64,000 nt of DNA from Acidithiobacillus ferrooxidans ATCC 23270 (GTDB taxonomy: Bacteria; Pseudomonadota; Gammaproteobacteria; Acidithiobacillales; Acidithiobacillaceae), in the NCBI RefSeq assembly GCF_000021485.1, contig NC_011761.1, forward strand, positions 588,001-652,000. The letters run 5' to 3'. The notes below the pieces were generated by a model, which saw only the letters and a program-made list of their open reading frames with translations, did no database searches and had not been told where the DNA came from. This document shows, one piece after another, positions 46,273-55,460 of the stretch. Each line of letters opens with the position of its first letter. The first letter of the stretch is position 1. The position numbers and the translations under genes were made by a program.

Positions 46273-47253
46273 ATGTCCGGGACTTTGGCAGAAACGGAAT
46301 ACCAGGTCGCCTTGAGAACCGCCCGGGATGACACCATTCCGGCCGGCGAACGTGCGGAAATGCTCATGGAGATCGCCCTGGGTCTGCAACGGCGCCCGCG
46401 CCGACCGGAGGACCTCGAACAGGTCAACCACCTATACAAAGAAGGTTTACAGGTCTGCCCGGATGAGGACACCCTGCTACGTGCGCGGCTCCTGGCCGGA
46501 CAGGCGACCGCCTTGCTGGCGACGCCCGGCGATACCGGGGTGCTCGAAGAGGCTGTCGCTTGCCTGCGCGGTGCGTTGCCAGTGCTGCAGACCCTGGGAA
46601 ACGCCGAAGAGGCTGCCGAAGCCGAGATGAACGAGGGACTGGCCTTACAGGGGCTCGCCGTGGCGGGGAAGGCGCCGTTCCCGGATGCCGTACGGAAGTA
46701 CCACAGCGCCTTGCGGGTTTTTACCGCGGATAAATTCCCGCGTGAATACGCGATCCTCCACAACAATCTGGCCACCGCCTATCTGTCCATGACCATGGGT
46801 GATGAGACTTCCAGAATGCGTGAGGCCCTGGCCGTGCAATCCTACGAGTCCGCGTTGCGTGCCATCACCCTCGATGCACATCCGGCGGAGTACGCCATGC
46901 TGCAAAACAACCTCGGTAATGCTCTGCAGTACAGCAGCAGCGCGCATCCGGTCGAAAATAATCTGCGTGCTCTGGAAGCCTATCGGGAGGCGTTGCGGGT
47001 GCGGACTCCCAAAGAGCGGCCGGGCGAATATGCAAACACCATCAGCAATATGGCCAATGCGCTGCGGAACCTGCCCGACGACCCGGAAAACCCGGAACTG
47101 GGCAACGTCCGGAATCTGGGTGAGGCGGTCAGACTGTATGAAACCGCGGAAAAGATCTTCACGGAAACGGGAGAACTGGATAAATCAGCACTGGTCCGCG
47201 TGGCCCTGGACGAAACCCTGGCACTGGTACGCGAACAGGGATCTGTACATTAA
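46273..47253 (+). CDS. TPR-type helical repeat protein of the hydrogenase island
   Basis: Protein of 326 residues, cytoplasmic (no signal). Helical repeats are visible, such as EYAILHNNLATAYLSM near residue 160, EYAMLQNNLGNALQYS near 200 and EYANTISNMANALRN near 250, about 42-48 residues apart, each starting PxEYA. These are TPR-like protein-binding repeats. TPR proteins of this kind occur in group 2a hydrogenase clusters of other bacteria as far as I recall. A scaffold or assembly role is inferred. Confidence 0.8.
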   Translation: MSGTLAETEYQVALRTARDDTIPAGERAEMLMEIALGLQRRPRRPEDLEQVNHLYKEGLQVCPDEDTLLRARLLAGQATALLATPGDTGVLEEAVACLRGALPVLQTLGNAEEAAEAEMNEGLALQGLAVAGKAPFPDAVRKYHSALRVFTADKFPREYAILHNNLATAYLSMTMGDETSRMREALAVQSYESALRAITLDAHPAEYAMLQNNLGNALQYSSSAHPVENNLRALEAYREALRVRTPKERPGEYANTISNMANALRNLPDDPENPELGNVRNLGEAVRLYETAEKIFTETGELDKSALVRVALDETLALVREQGSVH

Positions 47254-47277
47254 CTGGAAAAATATCGGAGAGCACCT

Positions 47278-47505
47278 ATGTCGGCACTGGACGCATTCGA
47301 CGGTCAGCATATACAGGCGATCGCCATTTTATGGATTTTGCTGGGTGGATTGGTCGGGGTGTTGGCGGGAGCCGTGTCGGGGGCGCTGATCTGTGGCAAA
47401 AAGCTGGGCGATAACAAGCTGGCGGCGATGATGGGGGGCATGTACGGAGCGATGCCTGTCATTCCCGGGCTGGTCCTGGGCACGATCATCCTTGTACTGA
47501 TCTGA
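47278..47505 (+). CDS. small membrane protein 1 of the hydrogenase island
   Basis: Protein of 75 residues with two hydrophobic helices, about 14-38 (IAILWILLGGLVGVLAGAVS) and 50-75, separated by a short basic-polar loop CGKKLGDNKLA. Gly-rich helix faces suggest tight packing. No family is recognised. Its place between TPR and NifU-Rieske genes makes it a candidate membrane anchor for the hydrogenase chain. Confidence 0.65.
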   Translation: MSALDAFDGQHIQAIAILWILLGGLVGVLAGAVSGALICGKKLGDNKLAAMMGGMYGAMPVIPGLVLGTIILVLI

Positions 47506-47533
47506 AGCCAGGGTATACCAACAGGAGGATGTT

Positions 47534-47758
47534 ATGTGGGACATGATATGGAACTCGGCGGGATTGTTCCTGCGCGGAAAGCTTTTCAGGGATACCCGAT
47601 TGGTCCTGATGCTGCTGACGGCCAACAGTCTCCTGGCTGCCGTGGTCGTCGTTGCCGGACATTTCGCCGGCATTCCGTATCTGGTGGATTGTCTGGTTGC
47701 CGGCGCCCTGTGTGGCGCCCTGCAGCCCTTCCTTTTCGTGAATTTGAAGTACGCATGA
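47534..47758 (+). CDS. small membrane protein 2 of the hydrogenase island
   Basis: Protein of 74 residues with two predicted membrane helices, about 22-43 (LVLMLLTANSLLAAVVVVAG) and 48-70 (YLVDCLVAGALCGALQPFLF). It follows the other small membrane protein by 28 bases behind an AGGAGG site and is 1 base before the NifU-Rieske gene. No family recognised. Confidence 0.65.
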   Translation: MWDMIWNSAGLFLRGKLFRDTRLVLMLLTANSLLAAVVVVAGHFAGIPYLVDCLVAGALCGALQPFLFVNLKYA

Positions 47759-47759
47759 C

Positions 47760-48665
47760 ATGGCTACGTCACCCGTGCCGGATGACATTGGACGCAGGGA
47801 AGCAGATACCCTGACGGAAGATATCGCCAGATTGGGCAGCCTCGAAAAAATCGTGCAGGGATGGGATGAAACGCAGCAAAGAACGGTGCTGGCACTGCGC
47901 GATGGCTGGGAGGCGATGTATAGAGAATGCCTGCGGCGTCTTATCCGTACCGTACAGAGTGCTCCGCAGGGTGCCACCGGCTTGCGGGAAGCCGCCGCGG
48001 ATCCGTACGTCTACGCGGTGTTGCGGACGCTGGGTCTGGTTCGGCCCTCCCTACAGGAACGTATCGAAGCCGCGCTGGACAGCGTGCGGCCGGGGCTGGA
48101 AGGACATGGCGGCAATGTCGAGCTGGTCGAGCTGCGTCTACCCGATACCGTGATTTTGCGCCTGCTGGGGTCTTGTCACGGTTGCCCGTCTTCCTCGCTG
48201 ACCTTGTCGGATGGGGTGGAGAAAGCGATTCGCGATGCCTGCCCGGAAATACGCCATATTGAAACGGCGGGTCGGCAGTACGCCGCCACCGCGCTGACCG
48301 GGGAAGGGTCTGAACAGCGTATCAGCCCCTTCGCCATTGGCGGGCGTCATCCCTGGCTGCCGGCCATGCGGCTGGAGGATCTGCCGCGAAATAGCCTGCT
48401 CGCCCGGGAAGTGCTTTCCGATGCCCTGCTGTTCTGGCGCGATCCGGATGGAGATGTGCACTGTTACCGCAATGCCTGCGCCCATCTGGGTATGCCCCTC
48501 GAAGAGGGGAAAGTGGATCCGGCCGGGGTTCTGACCTGTCCGCATCACGGATTCCAGTTTGCGTTGGAGAGCGGGGAATGTCTGACGATACCCGAGGTCC
48601 AGTTGGAGCCCTGGGCGGTGCGGGTGGTCGACGGCGAGATCCAGGTGAGGAAGGATCATGACTGA
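47760..48665 (+). CDS. NifU-type domain fused to a Rieske [2Fe-2S] domain
   Basis: Protein of 301 residues. An N-terminal helical part (about 1-85) is followed by a NifU C-terminal-like domain (about 95-165) with C139 and C142 in the motif GSCHGCPSSSLTL. A Rieske domain (about 190-295) has the ligands C240/H242 and C260/H263. Both domains can hold Fe-S clusters, so electron transfer from the hydrogenase or cluster delivery to HupS are both possible. Proteins with this combination are reported in group 2a hydrogenase operons; the role here is inferred. The stop overlaps the next gene. Confidence 0.85.
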   Translation: MATSPVPDDIGRREADTLTEDIARLGSLEKIVQGWDETQQRTVLALRDGWEAMYRECLRRLIRTVQSAPQGATGLREAAADPYVYAVLRTLGLVRPSLQERIEAALDSVRPGLEGHGGNVELVELRLPDTVILRLLGSCHGCPSSSLTLSDGVEKAIRDACPEIRHIETAGRQYAATALTGEGSEQRISPFAIGGRHPWLPAMRLEDLPRNSLLAREVLSDALLFWRDPDGDVHCYRNACAHLGMPLEEGKVDPAGVLTCPHHGFQFALESGECLTIPEVQLEPWAVRVVDGEIQVRKDHD

Positions 48666-49854
48666 ATATACCCATCCCCTGAGTGCCGCTATCCGGAACC
48701 GGCCAGCCGCCATCCCTTCGGAGCAGTTGCTGGTTGGGGCGGGGGCAAGGGTCATCCTGGGGGAGCAGGTACGGCCCAGGGGGGTCGTCGTACCTGTCGT
48801 TCCTTCCGCGCAGACGCTTTTCGGCCCGCGTGGTGCCAGCCTCATGGCTGACGGATCCCTTTGGGTGGCTGATACCGGCCATCATCGCTTGCTGGGGTGG
48901 CCCACGCTACCCGAAGCCGATGGCCAACCTGCCACCTGGCTCATTGGTCAGCCAGATTTTGAACGGGACGGGGGGCGCAACGCCCACGGCCCTGTCGGCG
49001 CGGCATCACTGAATGTTCCCACCGGGATCTGTCCGGTTGGCAATGGGATGGCGGTGGCGGACGTCTGGAACCATCGGGTGCTGATCTGGTATGAAGTACC
49101 TCATGAAAGCCATGTTCCGGCGGATCTGGTTCTCGGCCAAACCGATTTTGTGTCGGCGGAAATCAATCGCGGTGCGCCCCAACCATCCGCGTCCACCTTA
49201 TACTGGCCTTATGGGGTCTTTTGGGATGGTGCCCGGCTCTATGTCGCGGATTCGGGTAACCGCCGCGTCCTCTGGTGGGAGGGCATTCCCACGGAAAAAG
49301 GACAACCCGCGGACGGGGTCCTGGGCCAGGCGGATTTTCATTGCCGGGACGAGAACGGAGGTCACGAAGCCGACGCCATGAGCATGCGCTGGCCCCATGC
49401 GGTAACCCATTTCTGGGATTGGCTGGTCGTGGGGGATGCGGGGAACAACCGGGTGCTGCTCTGGCGTGGGGCGCCACAGCGCAATGGTCAGGCGGCCGAT
49501 ATGGTTCTCGGACAGCCTGATTTTGCTCAGAACGCCCACAATCGCGGTAATTATTTCCCCAATGCGGCCTGCTTCAATATGCCCTATGGGGTGACCGCCA
49601 CGGGAAACTGGCTGATCGTGGCGGATACGGCCAACAGCCGGCTGCTGGGCTGGCAGGCGGACGATCTATTGACGGGCGCTTCGGCACGCACCCTCGCCGG
49701 TCAGGATGGTTTCCAGCACAAGGGGGACAACCGCTGGGGCGTGGTGGGGCGCAATACGCTGTGCTGGCCTTATGGGATTTCTGCTGCGGGAAGGAGCGTG
49801 ATCATCGCCGACTCGGGTAACAACCGCGTGCTGCTTTGGGACAGGCGGCCATGA
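48658..49854 (+). CDS. NHL-repeat beta-propeller protein of the hydrogenase island
   Basis: Protein of 398 residues with at least five NHL-type blades, each containing a VADxxNHRVLxW-like strand (VADTGHHRLLGW, VADVWNHRVLIW, VADSGNRRVLWW, VGDAGNNRVLLW, IADSGNNRVLLW) and repeated LGQxDF segments. No signal peptide, so it should be cytoplasmic. It is a likely protein-binding scaffold. It overlaps the NifU-Rieske gene by 8 bases and hypF by 4. Confidence 0.87.
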   Translation: MTEYTHPLSAAIRNRPAAIPSEQLLVGAGARVILGEQVRPRGVVVPVVPSAQTLFGPRGASLMADGSLWVADTGHHRLLGWPTLPEADGQPATWLIGQPDFERDGGRNAHGPVGAASLNVPTGICPVGNGMAVADVWNHRVLIWYEVPHESHVPADLVLGQTDFVSAEINRGAPQPSASTLYWPYGVFWDGARLYVADSGNRRVLWWEGIPTEKGQPADGVLGQADFHCRDENGGHEADAMSMRWPHAVTHFWDWLVVGDAGNNRVLLWRGAPQRNGQAADMVLGQPDFAQNAHNRGNYFPNAACFNMPYGVTATGNWLIVADTANSRLLGWQADDLLTGASARTLAGQDGFQHKGDNRWGVVGRNTLCWPYGISAAGRSVIIADSGNNRVLLWDRRP

Positions 49855-52262
49855 ATTCCCCCGCGGACCGGGTCGCAACCCTGGGCGAGGAAGTCCGGGT
49901 GCGCGGACTGGTTCAGGGCGTTGGGTTCCGTCCTGCGGTTTGGCGCATTGCCCGCGACTGCGGGTTGTCGGGCGATGTGTGCAACGATGGAGAAGGGGTG
50001 CTGATCCGGATCTGGGGGCCTGCAACGGAGCGGGATCGATTTTTGACCCGCCTGCGCGACGAACACCCCCCCCTCGCGCGCATTGACGAGGTGGTCCGCG
50101 GATCTTTGCGCGAAGACCCTCCTGAGGGACCTTTCGGGATCAGTACCAGCCGCTCCGGGCACGTACATACGGGAGCGGTGCCGGACGCCGCTACCTGTCC
50201 CGCCTGCCTGGGGGAGATTTTCGACCCCTTCCATCGGCGTTATCGTTACCCTTTCACCAATTGCACGCACTGTGGTCCGCGTTTTTCGATCCTCGAAGAC
50301 ATCCCCTATGACCGCGCCCATACCTCCATGGGCGTCTTTCCGCTCTGCAGGGATTGCCGTGCCGAATACGAAAATCCGGAAGACCGGCGCTTCCACGCGC
50401 AACCGGTGGCCTGCCATGCCTGCGGCCCGAAGGCCCGGCTCGTCCGGCTCGATGGCCACGCGGTCAGTGCCGACCGGTATACCCAACTGGACGCGGTGGA
50501 CGCGGCGACCAACCTCCTCAAGTGTGGGGAAATCGTGCTCATCAAAGGGCTCGGCGGTTTTCATCTCGCCTGCGATGCCACGAATGACCGTGCGGTGTCC
50601 GGCTTGCGCCTGCGCAAACACCGTCCCCATAAGCCCCTGGCGTTGATGGCCAGGGATCTGGAGGTCGTGCGTCGCTATGCGCACGTGAGCCGCGCAGAGG
50701 AGAAGTTGCTGCAGTCTCATCAGGCGCCCATCGTGCTGCTGAACCGTCTGGACAACGACTCCCTGGCGCCCGGCATTGCGCCGGGGATGCGGCGGCTCGG
50801 GTTTATGCTGCCTTATACCCCCCTGCACCATCTCCTGATGCGCCGGATGGACCGACCGATCGTCCTGACGAGCGGCAATCTCTCGGATGCTCCACAGGTC
50901 ACTGACGACGCGGCCGCCGTCCGGGCGCTGCGGGGAGTGACCGACTGGATGCTGACCCATGACCGGGCGATCATCAACCGCGTCGATGATTCTGTGGTGC
51001 AGATGGCGGGAGACGACACCATGATTCTGCGCCGGGGGCGTGGCTACGCGCCGGAGTCGTTGCCGCTGCCCGCGGGTTTCGGAGCGTCGCCGGACCTGCT
51101 GGCGCTGGGTGGGGAGCTCAAGAACACCTTCTGTCTGATCAAGGACGGACAAGCCATCCTTTCCCAGCACATGGGCGATCTCGAACAGGCCGCGGTCTGG
51201 GACGACACTGTCCGGAATCTCGCCCTCTACGCCCGGCTCTTCCAGCATGTGCCCAAGGCCGTCGTGGTGGACCGCCATCCCGAATATCTGTCGCGCAAGT
51301 GGGGGGTGGAGATGGCGGAGGAGGGCGATCTCCCCCTGATTTCCGTGCAACACCATCACGCCCATATTGCCGCGGTCATGGCGGAACATGGCCTGCCGCT
51401 GGAACATCCGCCGGTCATCGCCCTGGCTCTGGACGGTATGGGTCTGGGCGATGGGGGCGCTTGGTGGGGTTGTGAGTGCTTGCAGGTGAGTTACCGCGAA
51501 GTTCGCCACCTGGGTGGGTTGCGCCCTTCCGCCCTGCCGGGGGGTGGTCTCGCGATGCGTGAACCGTGGCGCAACGCCTTTGTACAGCTTGCGGACGCCT
51601 TCGGCTGGTCCGTGGCACGCCAACGATTCGCCGATCTGGCCATCGTGGAATACCTTGTCGAAAAGCCGGTCGCACAGTTGTTGCACATGCGGGACAGGAA
51701 TATCTGCACGCCGCTCTGCAGTTCTGCCGGGCGGCTGTTTGACGCCGTCAGCGCGGTCTGTGGCCTGTGCATGGACCGGGTGAGTCATGAAGGGCAGGCG
51801 GCCATGCTGCTGGAGGCATGCGTCGATCCGTCTATCATGGGGGACGCCTCGGAGCCGGGCTATCCTTTCGGCATCGCCGAAAGCGAAAAGGGCTTCATTC
51901 AAATGGATCCGCGAACCCTGTGGCAGCCTCTGCTGGGCGATCTCCAGGGCGGGGTTCCGGTGGCGACCGTTGCCGCGCGCTTCCACAAAGGCTTCGCCGC
52001 CGGCTTGGCGCAGTTGCTCAGGGAGGCCCTGGGTGCTACGCCCTGGACGTCCACCGTCGCTTTATCCGGGGGTGTTTTTCAGAATCTGACCCTGCTGCGG
52101 GCAACCCGGGAGGCTCTGGAATCCCAGGGGCTGGAGGTTCTCATTCCGCATCTGATCCCCGCCAATGACGGCGGCCTGGCTTTTGGGCAGGCTGTGGTGG
52201 CGGCCGCTCAAATCGTCGCTGGTCAACATCCTATTGCAGGAGGGCATGAGCCATGTGTCTAG
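49851..52262 (+). CDS. hypF: carbamoyltransferase HypF
   Basis: Makes the cyanide ligands of the NiFe site from carbamoyl phosphate. 803 residues: acylphosphatase domain (RVRGLVQGVGFRPAVWRIA near residue 20), two CxxC zinc fingers (CPACLGEIF.. and CTHCGPRF, CRDCRAEY), a YrdC-like domain (LIKGLGGFHLACDATND) and the Kae1-like carbamoyl-transfer domain (VQHHHAHIAAVMAEHGL). The start overlaps the NHL gene stop (ATGA). Confidence 0.96.
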   Translation: MNSPADRVATLGEEVRVRGLVQGVGFRPAVWRIARDCGLSGDVCNDGEGVLIRIWGPATERDRFLTRLRDEHPPLARIDEVVRGSLREDPPEGPFGISTSRSGHVHTGAVPDAATCPACLGEIFDPFHRRYRYPFTNCTHCGPRFSILEDIPYDRAHTSMGVFPLCRDCRAEYENPEDRRFHAQPVACHACGPKARLVRLDGHAVSADRYTQLDAVDAATNLLKCGEIVLIKGLGGFHLACDATNDRAVSGLRLRKHRPHKPLALMARDLEVVRRYAHVSRAEEKLLQSHQAPIVLLNRLDNDSLAPGIAPGMRRLGFMLPYTPLHHLLMRRMDRPIVLTSGNLSDAPQVTDDAAAVRALRGVTDWMLTHDRAIINRVDDSVVQMAGDDTMILRRGRGYAPESLPLPAGFGASPDLLALGGELKNTFCLIKDGQAILSQHMGDLEQAAVWDDTVRNLALYARLFQHVPKAVVVDRHPEYLSRKWGVEMAEEGDLPLISVQHHHAHIAAVMAEHGLPLEHPPVIALALDGMGLGDGGAWWGCECLQVSYREVRHLGGLRPSALPGGGLAMREPWRNAFVQLADAFGWSVARQRFADLAIVEYLVEKPVAQLLHMRDRNICTPLCSSAGRLFDAVSAVCGLCMDRVSHEGQAAMLLEACVDPSIMGDASEPGYPFGIAESEKGFIQMDPRTLWQPLLGDLQGGVPVATVAARFHKGFAAGLAQLLREALGATPWTSTVALSGGVFQNLTLLRATREALESQGLEVLIPHLIPANDGGLAFGQAVVAAAQIVAGQHPIAGGHEPCV

Positions 52263-52546
52263 GTATTCCGGGTCAGATCACGAGAATCATCAGTGCGCGT
52301 GAACGAAGAGCGGAGGTGGCAATCAACGGGGTACGGCGGGAGGTCAATATCGCCTGCATTACCGATGCGGGGCACCCCGCGGAGTCCTGTGTCGGTGACT
52401 GGGTGCTGGTGCATGTGGGTTTTGCCATGAGCCGCATCAGCGCGGAGGAGGCAGCCCTGACGCTGGATGTGCTGACGCAACTGGGTGAAGCTCAACTGGA
52501 AATGGATCGTATGCGGGAGTCCGCGCCAACAGGTCCCATGGCGTAA
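52253..52546 (+). CDS. hypC: hydrogenase assembly chaperone HypC
   Basis: Chaperone of 97 residues that carries the Fe(CN)2CO unit with HypD. It starts MCLGIPGQITRI with the essential C2, and GDWVLVHVGFAMSRI is the family core. It overlaps hypF by 10 bases. Confidence 0.96.
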   Translation: MCLGIPGQITRIISARERRAEVAINGVRREVNIACITDAGHPAESCVGDWVLVHVGFAMSRISAEEAALTLDVLTQLGEAQLEMDRMRESAPTGPMA

Positions 52547-52561
52547 TCGCCAGGAGGTGCA

Positions 52562-53260
52562 ATGATGGATCCTCTGCAGGAGCTCTATCCTTTTCTGCAC
52601 GGTCAAGCCAAAAATCCGCAGCGGGAAAAGATGGCGCTGCTGGAGTCTGTGCGGCAGAAATCCGCCGAAAGCCGGAACGTCAAGGCGCAGTTTTTTGCCG
52701 CGCATGCGGAGGCGCTGGTTTCCATGGCGGCGGCCCTGGCTGCGGTTTATCAGAGAGGCGGCATGCTCTACACCATGGGTAACGGCGGCTCCTCCTGTGA
52801 TGCGGACCACTTGGCGGTGGAGTTCATGCATCCCGTTACCACGGGCCGCCCGGCCCTGGCGGCGCACAGTCTGGTGAGTGACCGGGCCATGCTGACCGCT
52901 GTCGGTAATGACGTGGGTTTTCAGCATGTGTTTTTACGGCAACTGACGGCCCTGGCAAGATCGGGGGATGCGCTGTTCGGCTTTTCGACCAGTGGCAACT
53001 CCGCCAATCTCATGGCCGCCTACCGGAAGGCCCGGGAAACCGGCATGGTGACCTTCGGCCTTGCCGGCATGCAGGGGGGTGAGATGCAGGCAAGCGGCTT
53101 GGTGGACCACCTCTTGGTGGTGGCGACGGACAGCATCCACCGTATCCAGGAATGCCACGTCACGACCTTTCACATACTCTGGGACCTGGTGCATACCATC
53201 CTGGCAGACCGGCGCGGAGACTTGCGGGCGGAGGTAACCGAAGATGCGTTACGTGGATGA
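52562..53260 (+). CDS. SIS-domain protein of the GmhA (phosphoheptose isomerase) type
   Basis: Protein of 232 residues. The sugar-isomerase fold is marked by MLYTMGNGGSSCDADHLAVE near residue 70 and GDALFGFSTSGNSANLMAAY near residue 135. The pattern is that of GmhA/DiaA. Its place between hypC and hypD, overlapping hypD by 17 bases, ties it to hydrogenase maturation rather than lipopolysaccharide. No known step of NiFe cofactor synthesis needs a sugar isomerase, so its role is open. Confidence 0.85.
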   Translation: MMDPLQELYPFLHGQAKNPQREKMALLESVRQKSAESRNVKAQFFAAHAEALVSMAAALAAVYQRGGMLYTMGNGGSSCDADHLAVEFMHPVTTGRPALAAHSLVSDRAMLTAVGNDVGFQHVFLRQLTALARSGDALFGFSTSGNSANLMAAYRKARETGMVTFGLAGMQGGEMQASGLVDHLLVVATDSIHRIQECHVTTFHILWDLVHTILADRRGDLRAEVTEDALRG

Positions 53261-54389
53261 GTTCCGGGATCCCGAAAAGGCCCGCTATCTGGTCAAGGAT
53301 ATTCAAAGGCTGGCGGCGCTGATCCCGGCCACCGCGAACCGGCCGTTACAACTCATGGAGTTTTGCGGTGGCCACACCCATACCATTTTCAAATACGGTA
53401 TCGAGCAGATGCTGCCGCCCTCCGTGGAGCTGGTGCATGGGCCGGGTTGTCCGGTCTGCGTGCTGCCCATGGGCCGGGTGGATGATTGCGTGACCATTGC
53501 CGAGTATCCGGAGGTGATATTCACCACCTTCGGCGACGCCATGCGGGTTCCCGGCTCGCGCAAGAGCCTGCTGCAGGCCAAGGCCACGGGCGCTGATGTG
53601 CGGATGGTCTATTCGCCGCTGGATGCGCTGGCCATCGCCAGAGATAACCCGGACCGGGAAGTGGTGTTTTTCGGTCTCGGTTTTGAAACGACCATGCCGG
53701 CGACGGCGCTGACCATTCTCGCCGCAGAACGCCAGCGGGTGGCCAATTTTTCCGTATTCTGCAATCACATCACGACGCTGCCCACCATCAAGGCCATTCT
53801 CGACTCCTCCGATATGGAGCTGGACGGTTTCCTGGGCCCCGGCCATGTCAGCATGGTGATCGGTACCCATCCCTATCACTTTATCGCCGGGCATTACCAC
53901 AAACCCGTGGTGATCGCAGGGTTCGAGCCTCTGGACATCCTGCAGTCCCTGTGGATGCTGCTGAAACAACTGGCCGAGCGGCGCTGCGCGGTGGAAAACC
54001 AGTACGCGCGGATCGTTCCCGAAGCCGGCAACACCCAGGCACTCGACGCCGTCCAGCAAGTGTTCGAGATCCGCGAGTACTTCGAGTGGCGGGGGCTCGG
54101 CTCCATCGACCACTCCGGCGTGAGGATCCGCAATCGCTTTGCCGCCTTCGACGCCGAGCGCCGCTTTACCGTACCCAATCTGTCCATTGCCGACCCCAAG
54201 GCGTGTCAGTGCGGAGAGGTGCTCAAAGGGGTCATAAGGCCTTGGGAATGCAAGGTCTTTGGCGTCGCATGCACCCCGGAAACCCCGCTGGGCTCCTTGA
54301 TGGTTTCTTCGGAAGGGGCATGTGCCGCCTACTTCAATTATGGAAAGATGCCGGGAGAGGTTCCCGCTACGGCAGAGGAGGTGTCCTGA
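53244..54389 (+). CDS. hypD: hydrogenase maturation protein HypD
   Basis: [4Fe-4S] protein of 381 residues that, with HypC, is the scaffold for the Fe(CN)2CO group. Signatures are FCGGHTHTIFKYG near residue 38, GPGCPVCVLP near 65, GFETTMPATA, GPGHVSMVIG and the C-terminal cysteine region PKACQCGEVLKG with WECKVFGVACTPE. The stop overlaps the hypE start (TGATG). Confidence 0.96.
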   Translation: MRYVDEFRDPEKARYLVKDIQRLAALIPATANRPLQLMEFCGGHTHTIFKYGIEQMLPPSVELVHGPGCPVCVLPMGRVDDCVTIAEYPEVIFTTFGDAMRVPGSRKSLLQAKATGADVRMVYSPLDALAIARDNPDREVVFFGLGFETTMPATALTILAAERQRVANFSVFCNHITTLPTIKAILDSSDMELDGFLGPGHVSMVIGTHPYHFIAGHYHKPVVIAGFEPLDILQSLWMLLKQLAERRCAVENQYARIVPEAGNTQALDAVQQVFEIREYFEWRGLGSIDHSGVRIRNRFAAFDAERRFTVPNLSIADPKACQCGEVLKGVIRPWECKVFGVACTPETPLGSLMVSSEGACAAYFNYGKMPGEVPATAEEVS

Positions 54390-55447
54390 TGGCTGCAAAT
54401 CCGCAACCGCGCGTCAAAAGACCCCATGGTGATGTGGTCAATCTTTCCCATGGCAGTGGTGGCAAGGCCATGCGGGATCTGATCGAAGGATTGATTCTGC
54501 CCGCCCTGGGTGCCTCCAGTGCCACGCCGCTGGAGGATCAGGCCCGCATCGATGTACCGGAAGTCCTTGGGAACGGTGGCCGGATCGCCTTCACCACGGA
54601 TTCCTACGTCGTCGATCCCCTCAGCTTTCCGGGCGGCGACATCGGCACGCTGGCCATCAATGGTACCGTAAACGATCTGGCGGTGGGCGGCGCACGGCCC
54701 ATCGTGCTGAGTTGCTCCCTGATCCTGGAAGAGGGTCTGCCCTTCACCATTCTGGAGAAGATGATGTGCAGCATGGCGCGGGCGGCACAGGCGGCGCGGG
54801 TCAGGATCGTCACGGGGGACACCAAAGTGGTGCCCCGGGGCAGCGCGGACAAGCTGTTCATCAACACCGCCGGCATCGGAATCATCCCGAAGGGCGTCCA
54901 TCTGGAGATCGCCCGGATCCGACCGGGTGACCAACTGCTGTTGAATGGCCACTTGGGGGATCATGGCGCCGCCATTTTGAAGGCGCGCGGCGATCTGGCC
55001 CTGGACGCGGATGTGGAGAGCGATTGCCAGCCCCTGCACGGGATTATCGCCGCACTGCTGGCGGCGGCGCCGGGCACCCGATGCATCCGCGACGTGACCC
55101 GCGGCGGGCTGGCCACGGTGCTCAACGAATTTGCCGGAGGGGCTGGCGTGGGTATGCGCATCGTGGAGGATAGCATTCCCGTCCGCCCCGTGGTCAGAGG
55201 CATCTGCGAAGTGCTCGGCCTGGATCCCCTCTATCTGGCCAACGAAGGCAAACTCCTTGCGGTGGTGCCAAAGGAAGAGGCCGGGGCTGCCCTGGAGGCG
55301 CTGCGCTCCTGCCCGGAAGGCACCTACGCCGGGATGATCGGCGAGGTGCTCGCGGGGCCTCCCGGAAGGGTCGTGCTGAGCAGCCATTTCGGCGGTGAAC
55401 GCATCGTCGATATGCTGGTGGGCGAACAGTTGCCGCGAATCTGTTAG
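54389..55447 (+). CDS. hypE: hydrogenase maturation protein HypE
   Basis: Dehydrates the carbamoyl group on its own C-terminal cysteine to a thiocyanate. 352 residues, ending in the required PRIC. PurM-like ATP-binding segments are LSHGSGGKAMRDLI, FTTDSYVVDPLSFPGGDIG and VTGDTKVVPRG. The ATG at 54389 overlaps the hypD stop; the frame is open further upstream inside hypD without family similarity. Confidence 0.96.
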   Translation: MAANPQPRVKRPHGDVVNLSHGSGGKAMRDLIEGLILPALGASSATPLEDQARIDVPEVLGNGGRIAFTTDSYVVDPLSFPGGDIGTLAINGTVNDLAVGGARPIVLSCSLILEEGLPFTILEKMMCSMARAAQAARVRIVTGDTKVVPRGSADKLFINTAGIGIIPKGVHLEIARIRPGDQLLLNGHLGDHGAAILKARGDLALDADVESDCQPLHGIIAALLAAAPGTRCIRDVTRGGLATVLNEFAGGAGVGMRIVEDSIPVRPVVRGICEVLGLDPLYLANEGKLLAVVPKEEAGAALEALRSCPEGTYAGMIGEVLAGPPGRVVLSSHFGGERIVDMLVGEQLPRIC

Positions 55448-55460
55448 ACGAGGAACGGCG

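Noticed and set aside
49770-51986. Very long minus-strand open frame antisense to hypF
   Set aside because: An effect of high GC and codon bias. The plus strand encodes a complete HypF, and the antisense product matches nothing recognised.
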